A stretch of DNA of 64,000 bases, from the NCBI GenBank assembly GCA_964631235.1, contig CAZVZX010000023.1, positions 1-64,000 of the forward strand, read 5' to 3'. Numbering within the stretch: the first letter of the stretch is position 1; each line of letters starts with the position of its first letter. The stretch comes from JARKPK01 sp964631235 (GTDB lineage Bacteria; Planctomycetota; Planctomycetia; Pirellulales; Thermoguttaceae). The notes under the pieces were generated by a model. It was not told where the DNA came from. It was given only the letters and a program-made list of their open reading frames with translations, and searched no databases. The position numbers and the translations under genes were made by a program. Positions 28,261 through 39,700 of the stretch are shown here, one piece after another.

Positions 28261-29490
28261 ATGGTTGAGTCAGCCGCGAAAAACGAATCCGGTCGCGATC
28301 CAGTGCCCGTCGGGGTGCTTGGTCAATTCGACACCCCCGACGCCTTGAAGCGTGCGGCAGCCGGATTGCGCGACGCCGGCTTCCGGCGGTGGGACGTTCA
28401 TAGTCCGTATCCGATCCATGGCTTGGATCGCGCGATGGGAATTCGCCCCACGCGGTTGCCTTGGCTTGTCTTAGGGGCCGGGCTGACCGGCATTGCACTA
28501 GCGCTGGCGCTTCAGATTTGGACCAACGCCATCGACTACCCAATCAACATCAGCGGCAAGCCGCTGTTGAGCATTCCGGCCTTTATTCCGATCACGTTCG
28601 AGTTGATGGTGCTGTTGGCCGCGTTCGCTGCGTTCGGCGGCGCCTTGGTCCTGAATCTGCTGCCGCAGTATGGTCATCCGGTTTTTCGCAGCCGCCGATT
28701 CGTCGAGGCCGCCGGAAGCAGCTACTTTATTTCCATCGAATCGGCCGACCCGAAATTCCATGCAGAAGATTCAGCGGCGCTGCTGCGGTCGCTCGGCGCA
28801 ACTCATACCGAAGTGCTCTTCGATTTGCCGGGCCGCGCCCCGTTGCCGGGTTGGTTGAAGATCGGCGCGCTTGCGGCGGCGATCGTGGCGGTTGTGCCGC
28901 CCCTGCTCGTGGCGGCCTATCGTGCGGCGCCGAAATCGGAGCCGCGAATCCATATTATTCAAGACATGGATTTCCAAGAAAAATACAAAGCGCAGACCGC
29001 CAGCCCCCTATTTGCCGACGGGCGTTCGGCGCGTCCCGAAGTTGCCGGGATGGTGGCCGTCGGAATGGCTGAAGAAGACGAGCATTTGTATCGCGGCCTG
29101 GTCGATGGAAAGCCGGCCGAGACATTTCCCATGCCGGTTACGATGCCCACGATGCAGCGAGGACGCGAGCTTTTCAATGTGTATTGTGCACCGTGCCACG
29201 GCCGAGTTGGCGAGGGCGGGGTGACGGGTATTGTGTCGGCCCGAGCCGTCAAACGCCAAGAAAGCACCTGGACGATGCCGCTGAGCCTGCATGCCGACAG
29301 CGTGGTCGATCAGCCGGTTGGGCAGTTGTTCGAAACGATTACCGCGGGGCGTCGCACGATGCCCGGCTATTCTGCGCAAATCCCGGCGGCGGATCGTTGG
29401 GCGATCGTGGCCTACATCCGCGCGTTGCAGCGAAGCCGTCATGCGACGATTGACGACGTGCCGGAAGAAATCCGACCGAACCTGAAGTAA
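28261..29490 (+). CDS. actDE: ActD-ActE fusion: DUF3341 membrane protein with C-terminal monoheme cytochrome c
   Basis: 409 residues. Residues about 15-175 are an ActD (DUF3341) domain with two membrane helices (about 66-86 and 110-132). A third hydrophobic segment at about 198-216 leads into a cytochrome c domain with C309-A-P-C-H313 and a C-terminal Met region (T-M-P-G-Y). In many organisms ActD and ActE are separate proteins. Here one gene covers both, with no stop or frameshift between them. ActE is the mobile or terminal cytochrome that hands electrons towards the oxidase. Position between ActC and ActF matches the canonical gene order. Confidence 0.9.
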   Translation: MVESAAKNESGRDPVPVGVLGQFDTPDALKRAAAGLRDAGFRRWDVHSPYPIHGLDRAMGIRPTRLPWLVLGAGLTGIALALALQIWTNAIDYPINISGKPLLSIPAFIPITFELMVLLAAFAAFGGALVLNLLPQYGHPVFRSRRFVEAAGSSYFISIESADPKFHAEDSAALLRSLGATHTEVLFDLPGRAPLPGWLKIGALAAAIVAVVPPLLVAAYRAAPKSEPRIHIIQDMDFQEKYKAQTASPLFADGRSARPEVAGMVAVGMAEEDEHLYRGLVDGKPAETFPMPVTMPTMQRGRELFNVYCAPCHGRVGEGGVTGIVSARAVKRQESTWTMPLSLHADSVVDQPVGQLFETITAGRRTMPGYSAQIPAADRWAIVAYIRALQRSRHATIDDVPEEIRPNLK

Positions 29491-29666
29491 ACCGAGCGGA
29501 GAGCATCCCTGTTCGTTCGCCGGCGGGCCGTTGAGTGATGCTGCCGACTGATTGTTGGCGGCCTCCAGTCTCGGGCCGCAACATCGGCGGGTGGTTTGGT
29601 GCATTTAGTCGAGTATATCCCCGGTTTCCGGGCGACGCGCAAGAGACCGTCAGAAATTGGACTCCG

Positions 29667-30905
29667 ATGAACGATTTACCGCACACGCACGGGTCCGGCA
29701 CGCGAACGCATCAATGGCGTTTGCCTGCCGGCGCTCGAACCGTCGGATGGGCTTGCGCTGCCGTCGGCGTCGTTCTGCTTCTGTCGGCTGCTTGGTTGGG
29801 CCACTCGGCAGGTGACGGTTGGCGCGGATTCCTGCGGTCGTATTTGGTGGCTTGGTGTTTTTGGACGTCGATCTCGTTGGGCGGGCTGTTCTTCACGGCG
29901 GTTCAACACACGACGCGCGCCGGCTGGAGCGTCAGTGTGCGCCGTCTGGCCGAGCTGTGCGGCACGGTGATGCCCGTGATGGCAGTTCTGTTTTTGCCGG
30001 TGCTGGTTCCCGTGCTCGTCGGCAGCAACGCGCTTTATCCGTGGGTTCCGCCCGAGGCGGTTGCCGCCAGCGAGTTGTTGCAGCACAAGAGTCCGTGGCT
30101 CAATCCGACGTGGTTCGGCGCGCGAGCCGTTGTGTATTTGGCGGTCTGGGTTTGGTTGGGGCGGCTGTTCCTTGTCGGCTCGGTCCGTCAAGATGCGGAT
30201 GGCGACGTTGCTCGAACGATTGCCGTCGAGCGGTTCAGTCCGTTGGCACTGATTCTTCTCGCGCTCACCACAACCTTCGCGGCATTCGATTGGATCATGT
30301 CGCTCGAGCCGGCGTGGTACAGCACGATTTTCGGAGTCTATTTCTTCAGCGGGGCGGCCGTCGCCGTGCTCTCGGCACTTATTCTGTTTGCAACAGTTTT
30401 GCGCGCCCTCGGCCCGCTTCGCGATGCCGTTACTGTGGAACATGATCACGACCTGGGAAAACTGCTTTTCGCCTTTACGGTGTTTTGGGGCTATATTGCG
30501 TTTTCGCAGTACCTCTTGATCTGGTACGGTAATATTCCAGAAGAGACCGAATACTACCTGCATCGCTCGCATGGGATCTGGGGCGTTTGGTCGCTGGCGT
30601 TGATTGTCGGCCACCTCGTCCTGCCGATGGTCGGATTGCTCTCGCGGCATGTGAAGCGACATCCGCTGTTGCTGGCGTTTTGGGCGGTTTGGCTGCTGGT
30701 GATGCACTGGGCCGATTTGGCCTGGCTGGTGCGGCCCTCAGCGGGATCGGATGCCGTTTGGTCGCCCGCGGTCGATGTGGCCTGCGTATTGGGCATCGGA
30801 GGCTTGTGGATGGCCGGATGGCTGCATTGGGCGTCGCACTGCGCGCTGGTCCCGTTGGCCGATCCGCGGCTTTCGGAGTCGCTTCGTTTCGAGAACAGCT
30901 ACTGA
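29667..30905 (+). CDS. actF: Alternative complex III membrane subunit ActF
   Basis: 412 residues with about ten membrane helices, a paralogue of the ActC fold as expected for ActF. The N-terminus is short and polar (M-N-D-L-P-H-T-H). Family-like segments include F-D-W-I-M-S-L-E-P-A-W-Y-S-T and Q-Y-L-L-I-W-Y-G-N-I-P-E-E-T. ActF packs against ActC and is proposed to hold a proton path. I chose the ATG at 29667, because the frame before it (from 29535) is not hydrophobic or conserved-looking. Confidence 0.92.
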   Translation: MNDLPHTHGSGTRTHQWRLPAGARTVGWACAAVGVVLLLSAAWLGHSAGDGWRGFLRSYLVAWCFWTSISLGGLFFTAVQHTTRAGWSVSVRRLAELCGTVMPVMAVLFLPVLVPVLVGSNALYPWVPPEAVAASELLQHKSPWLNPTWFGARAVVYLAVWVWLGRLFLVGSVRQDADGDVARTIAVERFSPLALILLALTTTFAAFDWIMSLEPAWYSTIFGVYFFSGAAVAVLSALILFATVLRALGPLRDAVTVEHDHDLGKLLFAFTVFWGYIAFSQYLLIWYGNIPEETEYYLHRSHGIWGVWSLALIVGHLVLPMVGLLSRHVKRHPLLLAFWAVWLLVMHWADLAWLVRPSAGSDAVWSPAVDVACVLGIGGLWMAGWLHWASHCALVPLADPRLSESLRFENSY

Positions 30906-31003
30906 CGCTGCTGGCGGCCCTCGAAAAGGCGAGCGGGTGGAGAGTTGGCGACAAACCGGAGACGAAGGCCGTTGCATGGCGGTGGCAAGGCGTCGCGGCG
31001 CGG

Positions 31004-31096
31004 AATAGTTCCACACAATCGCGAAAGCCGCCACGAGCGTAGCGAAGCGACCGAGCAGGTGTTGTTTGTGCCTGAATCGCTTCCCGTTTTCCGTGG
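31004..31096 (+). repeat. Dispersed repeat family 2, copy A
   Basis: Starts AATAGTTCCACACAATCGCG, then AAAGC, AGCGAAGCGACCG, TGAATCGCTT and GTTTTCCG. It aligns over about 93 bases with copy B at 54.4 kb and over about 40 bases with copy C at 41.7 kb, all on the plus strand. It lies just upstream of the small membrane protein gene at 31145. Confidence 0.6.
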
Positions 31097-31144
31097 TTTT
31101 TGCTTGGCTGGAACGGTTGACTCTTTTGTCGGGAGGATTGTTGC

Positions 31145-31465
31145 GTGGCTAGTCACGACGACATCAATACGCCGATGGTGGCCGTTGTCGGCTTTCTGGG
31201 GGCGATTATCGTTTTCGCCGTGATCGTCCTGTTGATTGTCGTGTATTACAATGCAGAAGGGCGGCAGCGGGCGGAAAAGGAGCTGGCGGTGCCTCCCGCG
31301 GAGATTCGCCGATTGGTCGCGCAGCAGGAAGGCCAATTGGCCGATTATCGATTGCTCGACGCGGAAAAGAAAATCGTCGCCATCCCGATTAGCCGGGCCA
31401 TGGCATTGGTGGCGAGCGAATTGGCCGACTCGTCGGTGAAGGCCGAAAAAGAGAAATCGAAGTAA
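31145..31465 (+). CDS. Small single-span membrane protein between ActF and SCO1
   Basis: 106 residues from a GTG start with GGGAGG eight bases upstream. Residues about 11-33 form one membrane helix after a short polar N-terminus. The rest is charged and predicted helical (E-L-A-V-P-P-A-E-I-R-R-L-V-A-Q-Q, then many Glu and Lys), probably outside or cytosolic. I recognise no family. Its place inside the respiratory block suggests a small accessory subunit or assembly factor of alternative complex III or the oxidase, which is inference from context only. Confidence 0.75.
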   Translation: MASHDDINTPMVAVVGFLGAIIVFAVIVLLIVVYYNAEGRQRAEKELAVPPAEIRRLVAQQEGQLADYRLLDAEKKIVAIPISRAMALVASELADSSVKAEKEKSK

Positions 31466-31530
31466 CGGCTTTTCTCGTTTTCTCGCAGAGAACGATGGCG
31501 ATTCATCCCGCTTGAGGGAAAGCACAGACC

Positions 31531-32379
31531 ATGAGAACGATCAGTCTGTGGACCGTTGTGGTGACCGTTGCGTTTGTGTGGAGCAGCGCGTTGGCGTTCG
31601 GCGAGCGAAAGGAGCAGGCGCCCGCTGAGCTGCGCGGCGTAGGCATCTTTCCGCAGTTCGATGCCCAGATTCCGCTCGACCTGACGTTCGTTGACTCCAG
31701 CGGCCAATCCATCGCGTTGGGCGAGGTATTTGACGGAACGAAGCCCGTGATCCTGACAATGAATTATTCAAACTGCCCGATGCTGTGCAGTTTGCAGCTT
31801 AACGGGCTAGTGTCGGCCATGGAGCGAATGAAATGGACCGCAGGCGAACAGTATCGGATCGTCACGGTCAGCATTGACCCGTTGGAGACCCCCGAGCGCG
31901 CCCAACTGACCAAACAGAAGTACCTGAAGACTTATGGGCGAGCGAGCGACGCAAACGCATGGCGTTTCTTGGTCTCGCCGCAGGAAGAACGCATTCGGAA
32001 ATTGGCCGATACGGTCGGATTCGGTTACGTCTATTCGGCCGAGACCAAGGAGTATCTGCATGCGGCCGCGCTGATTCTTTGCACGCCCACCGGGCGCGTC
32101 GCCCGTTACATCGGCGGAGTCGATTACAATCCGGAAACGCTGCGTCTGTCGCTGTATGAGGCCGGTCAGGGCCAAGTAGGCTCGGTGTGGGACGAGGTGC
32201 TTCTGTTCTGCTATCAGTACGACGGTCGAAGCGGCAGCTACAGCCTGGCGGCCGTGCGGATGATGCAGTCGGCCGGGCTGCTGATGTTGATTGTGCTCGG
32301 GGTCGTTTTATGGCGACTCTGGCGAAAAGAGATCAAACGCGCTCGCCTCGCCGAGCAGCCGGTTCACGCTGTTCCTTGA
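31531..32379 (+). CDS. SCO1/SenC copper chaperone
   Basis: 282 residues with an N-terminal signal (about 1-22), a thioredoxin-like domain and a C-terminal membrane helix (about 248-265). The copper ligands of SCO proteins are present: C82-x3-C86 (N-C-P-M-L-C) and His177. SCO proteins deliver copper to the CuA site of cytochrome oxidase subunit II, whose gene is the next one. This gives a direct reason for its place here. The C-terminal anchor, in addition to the signal, is less usual than a single N-terminal anchor. Confidence 0.93.
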   Translation: MRTISLWTVVVTVAFVWSSALAFGERKEQAPAELRGVGIFPQFDAQIPLDLTFVDSSGQSIALGEVFDGTKPVILTMNYSNCPMLCSLQLNGLVSAMERMKWTAGEQYRIVTVSIDPLETPERAQLTKQKYLKTYGRASDANAWRFLVSPQEERIRKLADTVGFGYVYSAETKEYLHAAALILCTPTGRVARYIGGVDYNPETLRLSLYEAGQGQVGSVWDEVLLFCYQYDGRSGSYSLAAVRMMQSAGLLMLIVLGVVLWRLWRKEIKRARLAEQPVHAVP

Positions 32380-32546
32380 TGAGCGGGCGCCAAGGGATGG
32401 GAAGTCGGTCCGAAACTTCGGTCTCCGTCGGCTGTTGCTTCGGGGGGCGGTACAAGGGCCGCGGCCGCGCGGTTGGCATGATGCCATTCGCGTCGGTAGC
32501 GCGGCGCAGGAATCGAATGTAACGATAGGCGCGCCGCATTGCGGCG

Positions 32547-33578
32547 ATGCGAACGATGAACCTCGGTTTTTCGACTTCCGCGGCATTTTCGGGACCATGG
32601 GCGCAAAGCGGGTCGCAGCCCTATTTTTGGCTGCCCGATCGCGCATCGACCTTTGCTCGCGATGTCGATTGGGTGTTCAATTTCATCTTGTATGTGTCGC
32701 TGTTCTTTTTCGTGCTGATTGTGGCATTGATGTGCTGGTTTGTCGTGCGCTATCGCCGACGGCCGGATCGGCCGGAGGCCGACGAATCTCCGCATCACAA
32801 CACGGCGCTCGAACTGCTCTGGAGCGGCATCCCGACGATCATCGTCTGCCTGATGTTCTTTTACGGCTTTCAAGGCTACATGGACATGCGCACGCCGCCG
32901 CGCGACGCATACGAAATCAATGTGATTGCCAAGAAGTGGGCTTGGCTTTTCAAGTACCCGAACGGCTACGTAGATGACAAGCTCTATGTGCCCGCGGCCG
33001 AGCCGGTCCGGCTGGTGATGACCAGCGACGACGTGATTCACAGCCTGTACATTCCCGATTTCCGAGTGAAGCAAGATTTGGTGCCTGGCCGCTACACGAA
33101 AATGTGGTTCAAGGCGGTCAAGCCGGGCGAGTACAGCCTATTTTGCGCCGAGTATTGCGGCTCGGGCCATGCCGACATGCTGAGCAAAGTGGTCGTGCTC
33201 GAAGCCGCGGAATTTGCCGCGTGGCTTCGCGAGGCGGGCGACTTTCTCAAAAAACTGCCTCCCGAAAAGGCCGGCGAGGAATTGTATCGTCGCCGCGGTT
33301 GCGCCCAATGTCATTCGGTGGACGGCAAAGCGGGCACGGGGCCGACGCTGCTGGGGATATGGGGAGAGACGCACCGAATGACCGACGGAAGCACCGCACT
33401 GGTCGATGAGAATTACCTCCGCGAATCGATCCTCGAACCGGGCAAGCGGATTCGCGAGGGCTTTGTCAATCAGATGCCGACGTTCAAGGGCGTTCTCAGC
33501 GATGAGGAAATCGGGTACTTGATCGCATACATCAAGTCGCTGGGCGGCTCCCGCAACGGCGAATCGTCGGCCCGGTAG
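32547..33578 (+). CDS. ctaC: Cytochrome c oxidase subunit II with fused cytochrome c (caa3 type)
   Basis: 343 residues: two membrane helices (about 43-66 and 90-110), the CuA cupredoxin domain with H165, C200, E202, C204, H208 and M211 all present, then a cytochrome c domain with C252-x2-C255-H256 and a distal Met region (N-Q-M-P-T-F). The heme c fusion defines a caa3 oxidase. It receives electrons from the ActE-like cytochrome. A second ATG at 32556 is possible. Confidence 0.95.
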   Translation: MRTMNLGFSTSAAFSGPWAQSGSQPYFWLPDRASTFARDVDWVFNFILYVSLFFFVLIVALMCWFVVRYRRRPDRPEADESPHHNTALELLWSGIPTIIVCLMFFYGFQGYMDMRTPPRDAYEINVIAKKWAWLFKYPNGYVDDKLYVPAAEPVRLVMTSDDVIHSLYIPDFRVKQDLVPGRYTKMWFKAVKPGEYSLFCAEYCGSGHADMLSKVVVLEAAEFAAWLREAGDFLKKLPPEKAGEELYRRRGCAQCHSVDGKAGTGPTLLGIWGETHRMTDGSTALVDENYLRESILEPGKRIREGFVNQMPTFKGVLSDEEIGYLIAYIKSLGGSRNGESSAR

Positions 33579-33646
33579 TCGATGGCGTCGGATTAAGGTT
33601 AATCAGACGCTGCGTCGCTTTTTGGAAAAATCAGAAGACAGATTGG

Positions 33647-35317
<1,671 letters not shown>

Positions 35318-35332
35318 CGCCGCGATGGCCCC

Positions 35333-36118
35333 ATGAGCGAAATGCACCAAGCCCCGAATCCCGATCATCCTCCGTTTTTGGCGCATCATTTCGATTCGCC
35401 GCGCCAGCAGTTTGCCGCCGGCAAATTGGGGATGTGGTTGTTCCTGCTGACCGAGATCCTTCTCTTCGGAGGGCTATTTTGCGCGTACTCGGTGTATCGG
35501 GCCAATCATCCGGAGATGTTCCAAGACGGCCATCTTTTTCTCGATCGCTATCTTGGGGCGGTCAACACGTGCGTGTTGATCTTCAGCAGCTTGACGATGG
35601 CGTTGGCCGTCACCGCCGCTCAAACCGGCCGCCGCACGCTGTTGATCGGGGCGCTCGCGGTTACGCTGCTGTGCGGCGTGGGGTTTATGGGCGTGAAGTT
35701 TGTCGAGTATAAGGCCAAATGGGACCACGGCCTGGTGCCCGGGCAGGATCGGATCGCGTGGTTCTTCGCCTTGGGCTGGCTGCGGAAAGATTCGCCTGCG
35801 CCGAATCGCGGTTATCAGCCCGACGCCGGGTACGTCCGCGAACATCTGGCCGAACACGGCATGGAAGTGGATGATGCCGAGGCCGCGCGCCGAGCCGCCG
35901 GGCTGTTCCCCTTCTTCGGTTGTTACTTCGGCATGACCGCCTTGCACGGGCTGCATGTGCTGGCCGGCATGGGGGCGATTACTTGGGTGTTGGTGCGCGC
36001 CGTCAAAGGGCATTTCGGGCCGATGTATTTCGGCCCCGTTGATTTCGTGGGGCTGTACTGGCACTTGGTTGATCTGATTTGGATCTACCTTTTCCCGCTG
36101 TTGTACTTGATTCATTGA
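35333..36118 (+). CDS. ctaE: Cytochrome c oxidase subunit III
   Basis: 261 residues with about five to seven membrane helices of the COX3 family. E-I-L-L-F-G-G-L-F and H-G-L-H-V-L-A-G and Y-W-H-L-V-D-L-I-W are typical. Residues about 125-185 are a hydrophilic insertion (K-W-D-H-G-L-V-P-G to R-R-A-A-G-L-F) between helices, longer than in the common COX3 and seen in planctomycete and other ACIII-linked oxidases. Start 16 bases after subunit I. Confidence 0.93.
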   Translation: MSEMHQAPNPDHPPFLAHHFDSPRQQFAAGKLGMWLFLLTEILLFGGLFCAYSVYRANHPEMFQDGHLFLDRYLGAVNTCVLIFSSLTMALAVTAAQTGRRTLLIGALAVTLLCGVGFMGVKFVEYKAKWDHGLVPGQDRIAWFFALGWLRKDSPAPNRGYQPDAGYVREHLAEHGMEVDDAEAARRAAGLFPFFGCYFGMTALHGLHVLAGMGAITWVLVRAVKGHFGPMYFGPVDFVGLYWHLVDLIWIYLFPLLYLIH

Positions 36119-36268
36119 ACGCAGTCGGCGCTCGATGTGCGCCGCCGCGTACCAAGAGATGCGGCGGAGGTCGGAATCGCAATCGGCGCGGAGCAATGTT
36201 CGAGAACAACGCCTCGGCAATCGGCTCGACACGTGAAGCAAACAAGCATTTCACGCTGGTAGAAGACA

Positions 36269-36637
36269 ATGAGCGAACATTCTGAGCAAAACCATGGCGA
36301 TTCGAATTCGGCACACTATGCGCATGTCGTGCCGTTGTCGGTGTTATTGACTGTTTTCGTCGCCTTGATGATTCTTACGTTCCTCACCGTGGCCGCCACG
36401 TGGTTCGACATGGGCCGCTGGAACGTTTGGATCGCCTTGATCATCGCAACGGTCAAGGCATCGCTGGTCGTCCTTTACTTCATGCACTTGCGGTACGATC
36501 ATCCGTTCAATGCCGTCGTTTTTCTTTCCGCCCTGTTGACGCTGCTGCTTTTTATCTCGTTGGCGCTGCTCGACTCGACAACCTATCAACCGGACATTCG
36601 CGCGTTGCAAGAATCGGTGCGCAATGCCGGTTCGTAA
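36269..36637 (+). CDS. ctaF: Cytochrome c oxidase subunit IV (caa3 small subunit)
   Basis: 122 residues: a His-rich polar N-terminus, then three membrane helices with the family K-A-S-L-V-V-L-Y-F-M-H-L-R motif. This is the small stabilising subunit encoded last in caa3 operons. The downstream RND gene converges on it with an 81-base gap. Confidence 0.9.
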   Translation: MSEHSEQNHGDSNSAHYAHVVPLSVLLTVFVALMILTFLTVAATWFDMGRWNVWIALIIATVKASLVVLYFMHLRYDHPFNAVVFLSALLTLLLFISLALLDSTTYQPDIRALQESVRNAGS

Positions 36638-36718
36638 GCATGTTGCCGCACAGGCGGGCCAACGCGGTGCGGCCCCCATCGCGGCCGCGCCAGGTACGGC
36701 GACTGCGTCCTTTTTCTA

Positions 36719-39700
36719 TTAGGGCGACTCTTCGTCCATGGCCGATTGGGGCAGCCCGTGGCCGGGAACGCGGTCGTAGATGAGCCAGTAGGCTACGGGA
36801 ATCACGAACAGCGTGAACACCGTTGAGGCAAACAGCCCGAAAATCAGCGACCAAGCCAGCCCGGAGAAAATCGGATCGATGATGATCGGGACGGCTCCCA
36901 GCATGGCGGCGCCGGCGGTCAACAGGATCGGCCGCAGGCGGACCACCCGGCTTTCCATGATGGCATCGAACAGCGATCGGCCGCGGGCCAGCGACAGATG
37001 GATGAAATCAACCAGGATGATCGAATCGCGGGTCACGATGCCTGCCAACGCAATCATGCCGATCATGCCCGTCGCGGTGAAATAGACGGAATCAAGGTAG
37101 CCGCCGACTGTTTCCGCACTGAACCAATTCAACAGCCAGAAACCGGGCAACACGCCGAGCACGGTAAGCGGAATGGCGAGCATGACGACGATGGGGACGG
37201 CAAACGAACCGGTTTGGGCCACCAAGAGCACGTAAATGCCCACCATTGCCGCGGCGAAGGCCAATCCGAGATCGCGAAAAACGTCGAGCGTGATCTGCCA
37301 TTCGCCCTCGCCGGCAAAGTTGATGCGCACACCCGGCGGAGCAAACCAGGCGATGCCGCTGCCGTTGCGGAAGAACGTTCGCCCTTCGACGGGGCGGGGC
37401 TCGCCGGCAGCGACCCAGCCCGGGCCGACGCGCACGGCATCCGTGGGCGGCGAAACGGCGGCGCGGTCGTCCGCTGCCATGCGGTCGGCCAGCACATCGA
37501 CGATCACATCGGCCGGCGGCCGTCCGGCAGTCTCGGCGAAAATATAGGCGACTCGCTTGAGATTCTTGTGATAGATCGTCTGATCGCGGCGCTCTTCCGA
37601 CCACCGTCCCAGCTCGGCCAACGGCACCATTGCGCCGTCGCGCCCTTTGACGCGCAAACGGGTCAGTTCCAAGGGGGTCGCGCGGCGGTCGATCGGTAGT
37701 CGAAGCTCGATCTTTAGCGGGTTGCGTTCGCGCGGGTCGTGGATGGTTCCCACGGCATCGCCGAAGGCGGCCCGAACCGTCGCGGAAATGTCATCCACGG
37801 ATACGCCGTTGATTGCCGCCTTCTCCGTGTCGGGAATGAAGACGGCCCGAGGCTGGGGAGCAACCCGAACGTCGTCGAGATCGACGATCCCCGGTTCTCG
37901 GGCCAAGCGTTCTTTCACAATGTCGGCGGCGGCTAGGATGTCGTCGTACGAGTCATCAGCCTGACCGTACACCTCGGCCACGACGCTGGCGATGACCGGC
38001 GGACCCGGCGGCGTTTCGACCAACTTCAATGCCGCGCCATGCCGCCGGGCAAGTTCGTCCAGTGCCGCTCGCATGCGCAGGCCGATCGCGTGGCTCTGTT
38101 GCCGGCGGTTCTTCTTTGCCGCCAGATTGATGCGGAGTTCGGCCAGGTGGTCGCCCCGTCGCAGATAATAATGGCGCACCAGCCCGTTGAAATCCATCGG
38201 CGAGGCGACTCCCACGTAGCTGATGTAATTGACCACTTCGGGGACTTGGGCGAGATAGTGTTCAAAGTCGCGCACGGCCGCATCGGTGCGCTCGAGCGTT
38301 GTGCCTTCCGGAAGGTCGAGCACCAGCAGCAGCTCGTTCTTGTTGTCGAAGGGCAGCATCTTCAGCGGTACGGCTCTTACGGCGGCCAGGCCGACGGCCG
38401 CGAACGTCAGCAGCGCCATCACGATGAGAAACGCCCATGCATTCCACCGCGAGCGCAGCAACGGCGCCATCAGGGGATAAAAGAGTTTGTACAAAAGTGA
38501 TTGCTTGACGGCGTCGAGATCGTCATGGTCGGCGTGGTGCGCTGCCGCGTCGCCATGGGCGTACTTACGTCGCAGCATCAGGTACGAAAGCCAAGGCGTA
38601 ATCGTAAACGCCACGACCATCGACATGATCATCGTCACCGGCACGTTCAGCGCCATGGGACGCATGTACGGCCCCATCATCCCCGTGATGAAGAACATCG
38701 GCAAGAAACTCACGATCACCGCGAGAGTGGCCGTAATCAAAGGCGGCCGAATCTCGGCGACCGCTTCCAAGACGATGCGCCGCGTCGCTCGCTTTCTCAG
38801 AGCGAAATGGCGAGCGATGTTCTCCACGTCGACAATCGGGTCGTCCACCAGCAGGCCCAGCGACAGGATCAGGGCGAACAAGGTTACGCGGTTGATCGTG
38901 AACCCGAAAAGGAGATTCACGGCAAGCGTCAAACCGAAGACGACGGGCACCGCCACGGCGACGATCATCGCCTCGCGCCAGCCCAAACTCATCGTCAGCA
39001 ACGCAACGACGATGATCACCGCCACAACCAGCGCCTCGACGAGCTCATTGACTTTCTCGTCCGCCGTCAGCCCATAGTTGCGGGTGACAACCAAATCCAT
39101 GTCATCCGGAACAATACTCGCCTGAAGCCGTTCGGCCTCGGCCAGAACAGCTTCGGCCACCCAAACGGCATTGGCGCCTTTTTTCTTGGCGATTGCGATT
39201 GTGACGGCGGACTGCGAGGGCATTCCGGCGTCGGCCTGCTCTGCGGCAGACGCTGCCGATGCCGACGACTGAGCACCGGCGCCGTGACCGCGACCCAGCA
39301 CGGTGCCCGGGAACGCCGCATGATGAACGAAACCGCGAGCCGGTCCCCAACCATGTCGGACATAGTTCCAAACCTCTTCGGGGCCGTCTTCGATTGCGGC
39401 GACATCTTTGAGAAACACCGGGCGTTGGTCGAACACTCCGACGACAAGCTCGTTGAGTTGGCGGGCGTCGTCGAACGGTTGGCCGATCTCGATGTCGATT
39501 ACCTCGTCGTTGGTGCGCGTTTCGCCGGCGTGCCGCCGCAGATTGGTGGCCGCAATCGCGCGGCGCACCTCGCCCGGAGATACTCCGTAAGCGGCCATCC
39601 GTTCCGGATCGAGCAGCACCCGAACGCTTCGCGCCCGGCCGCCGACAACATAGGCTCGCGACACATTGGAAACCGCGGCGAGACGTTCGGTCAGTTCTTC

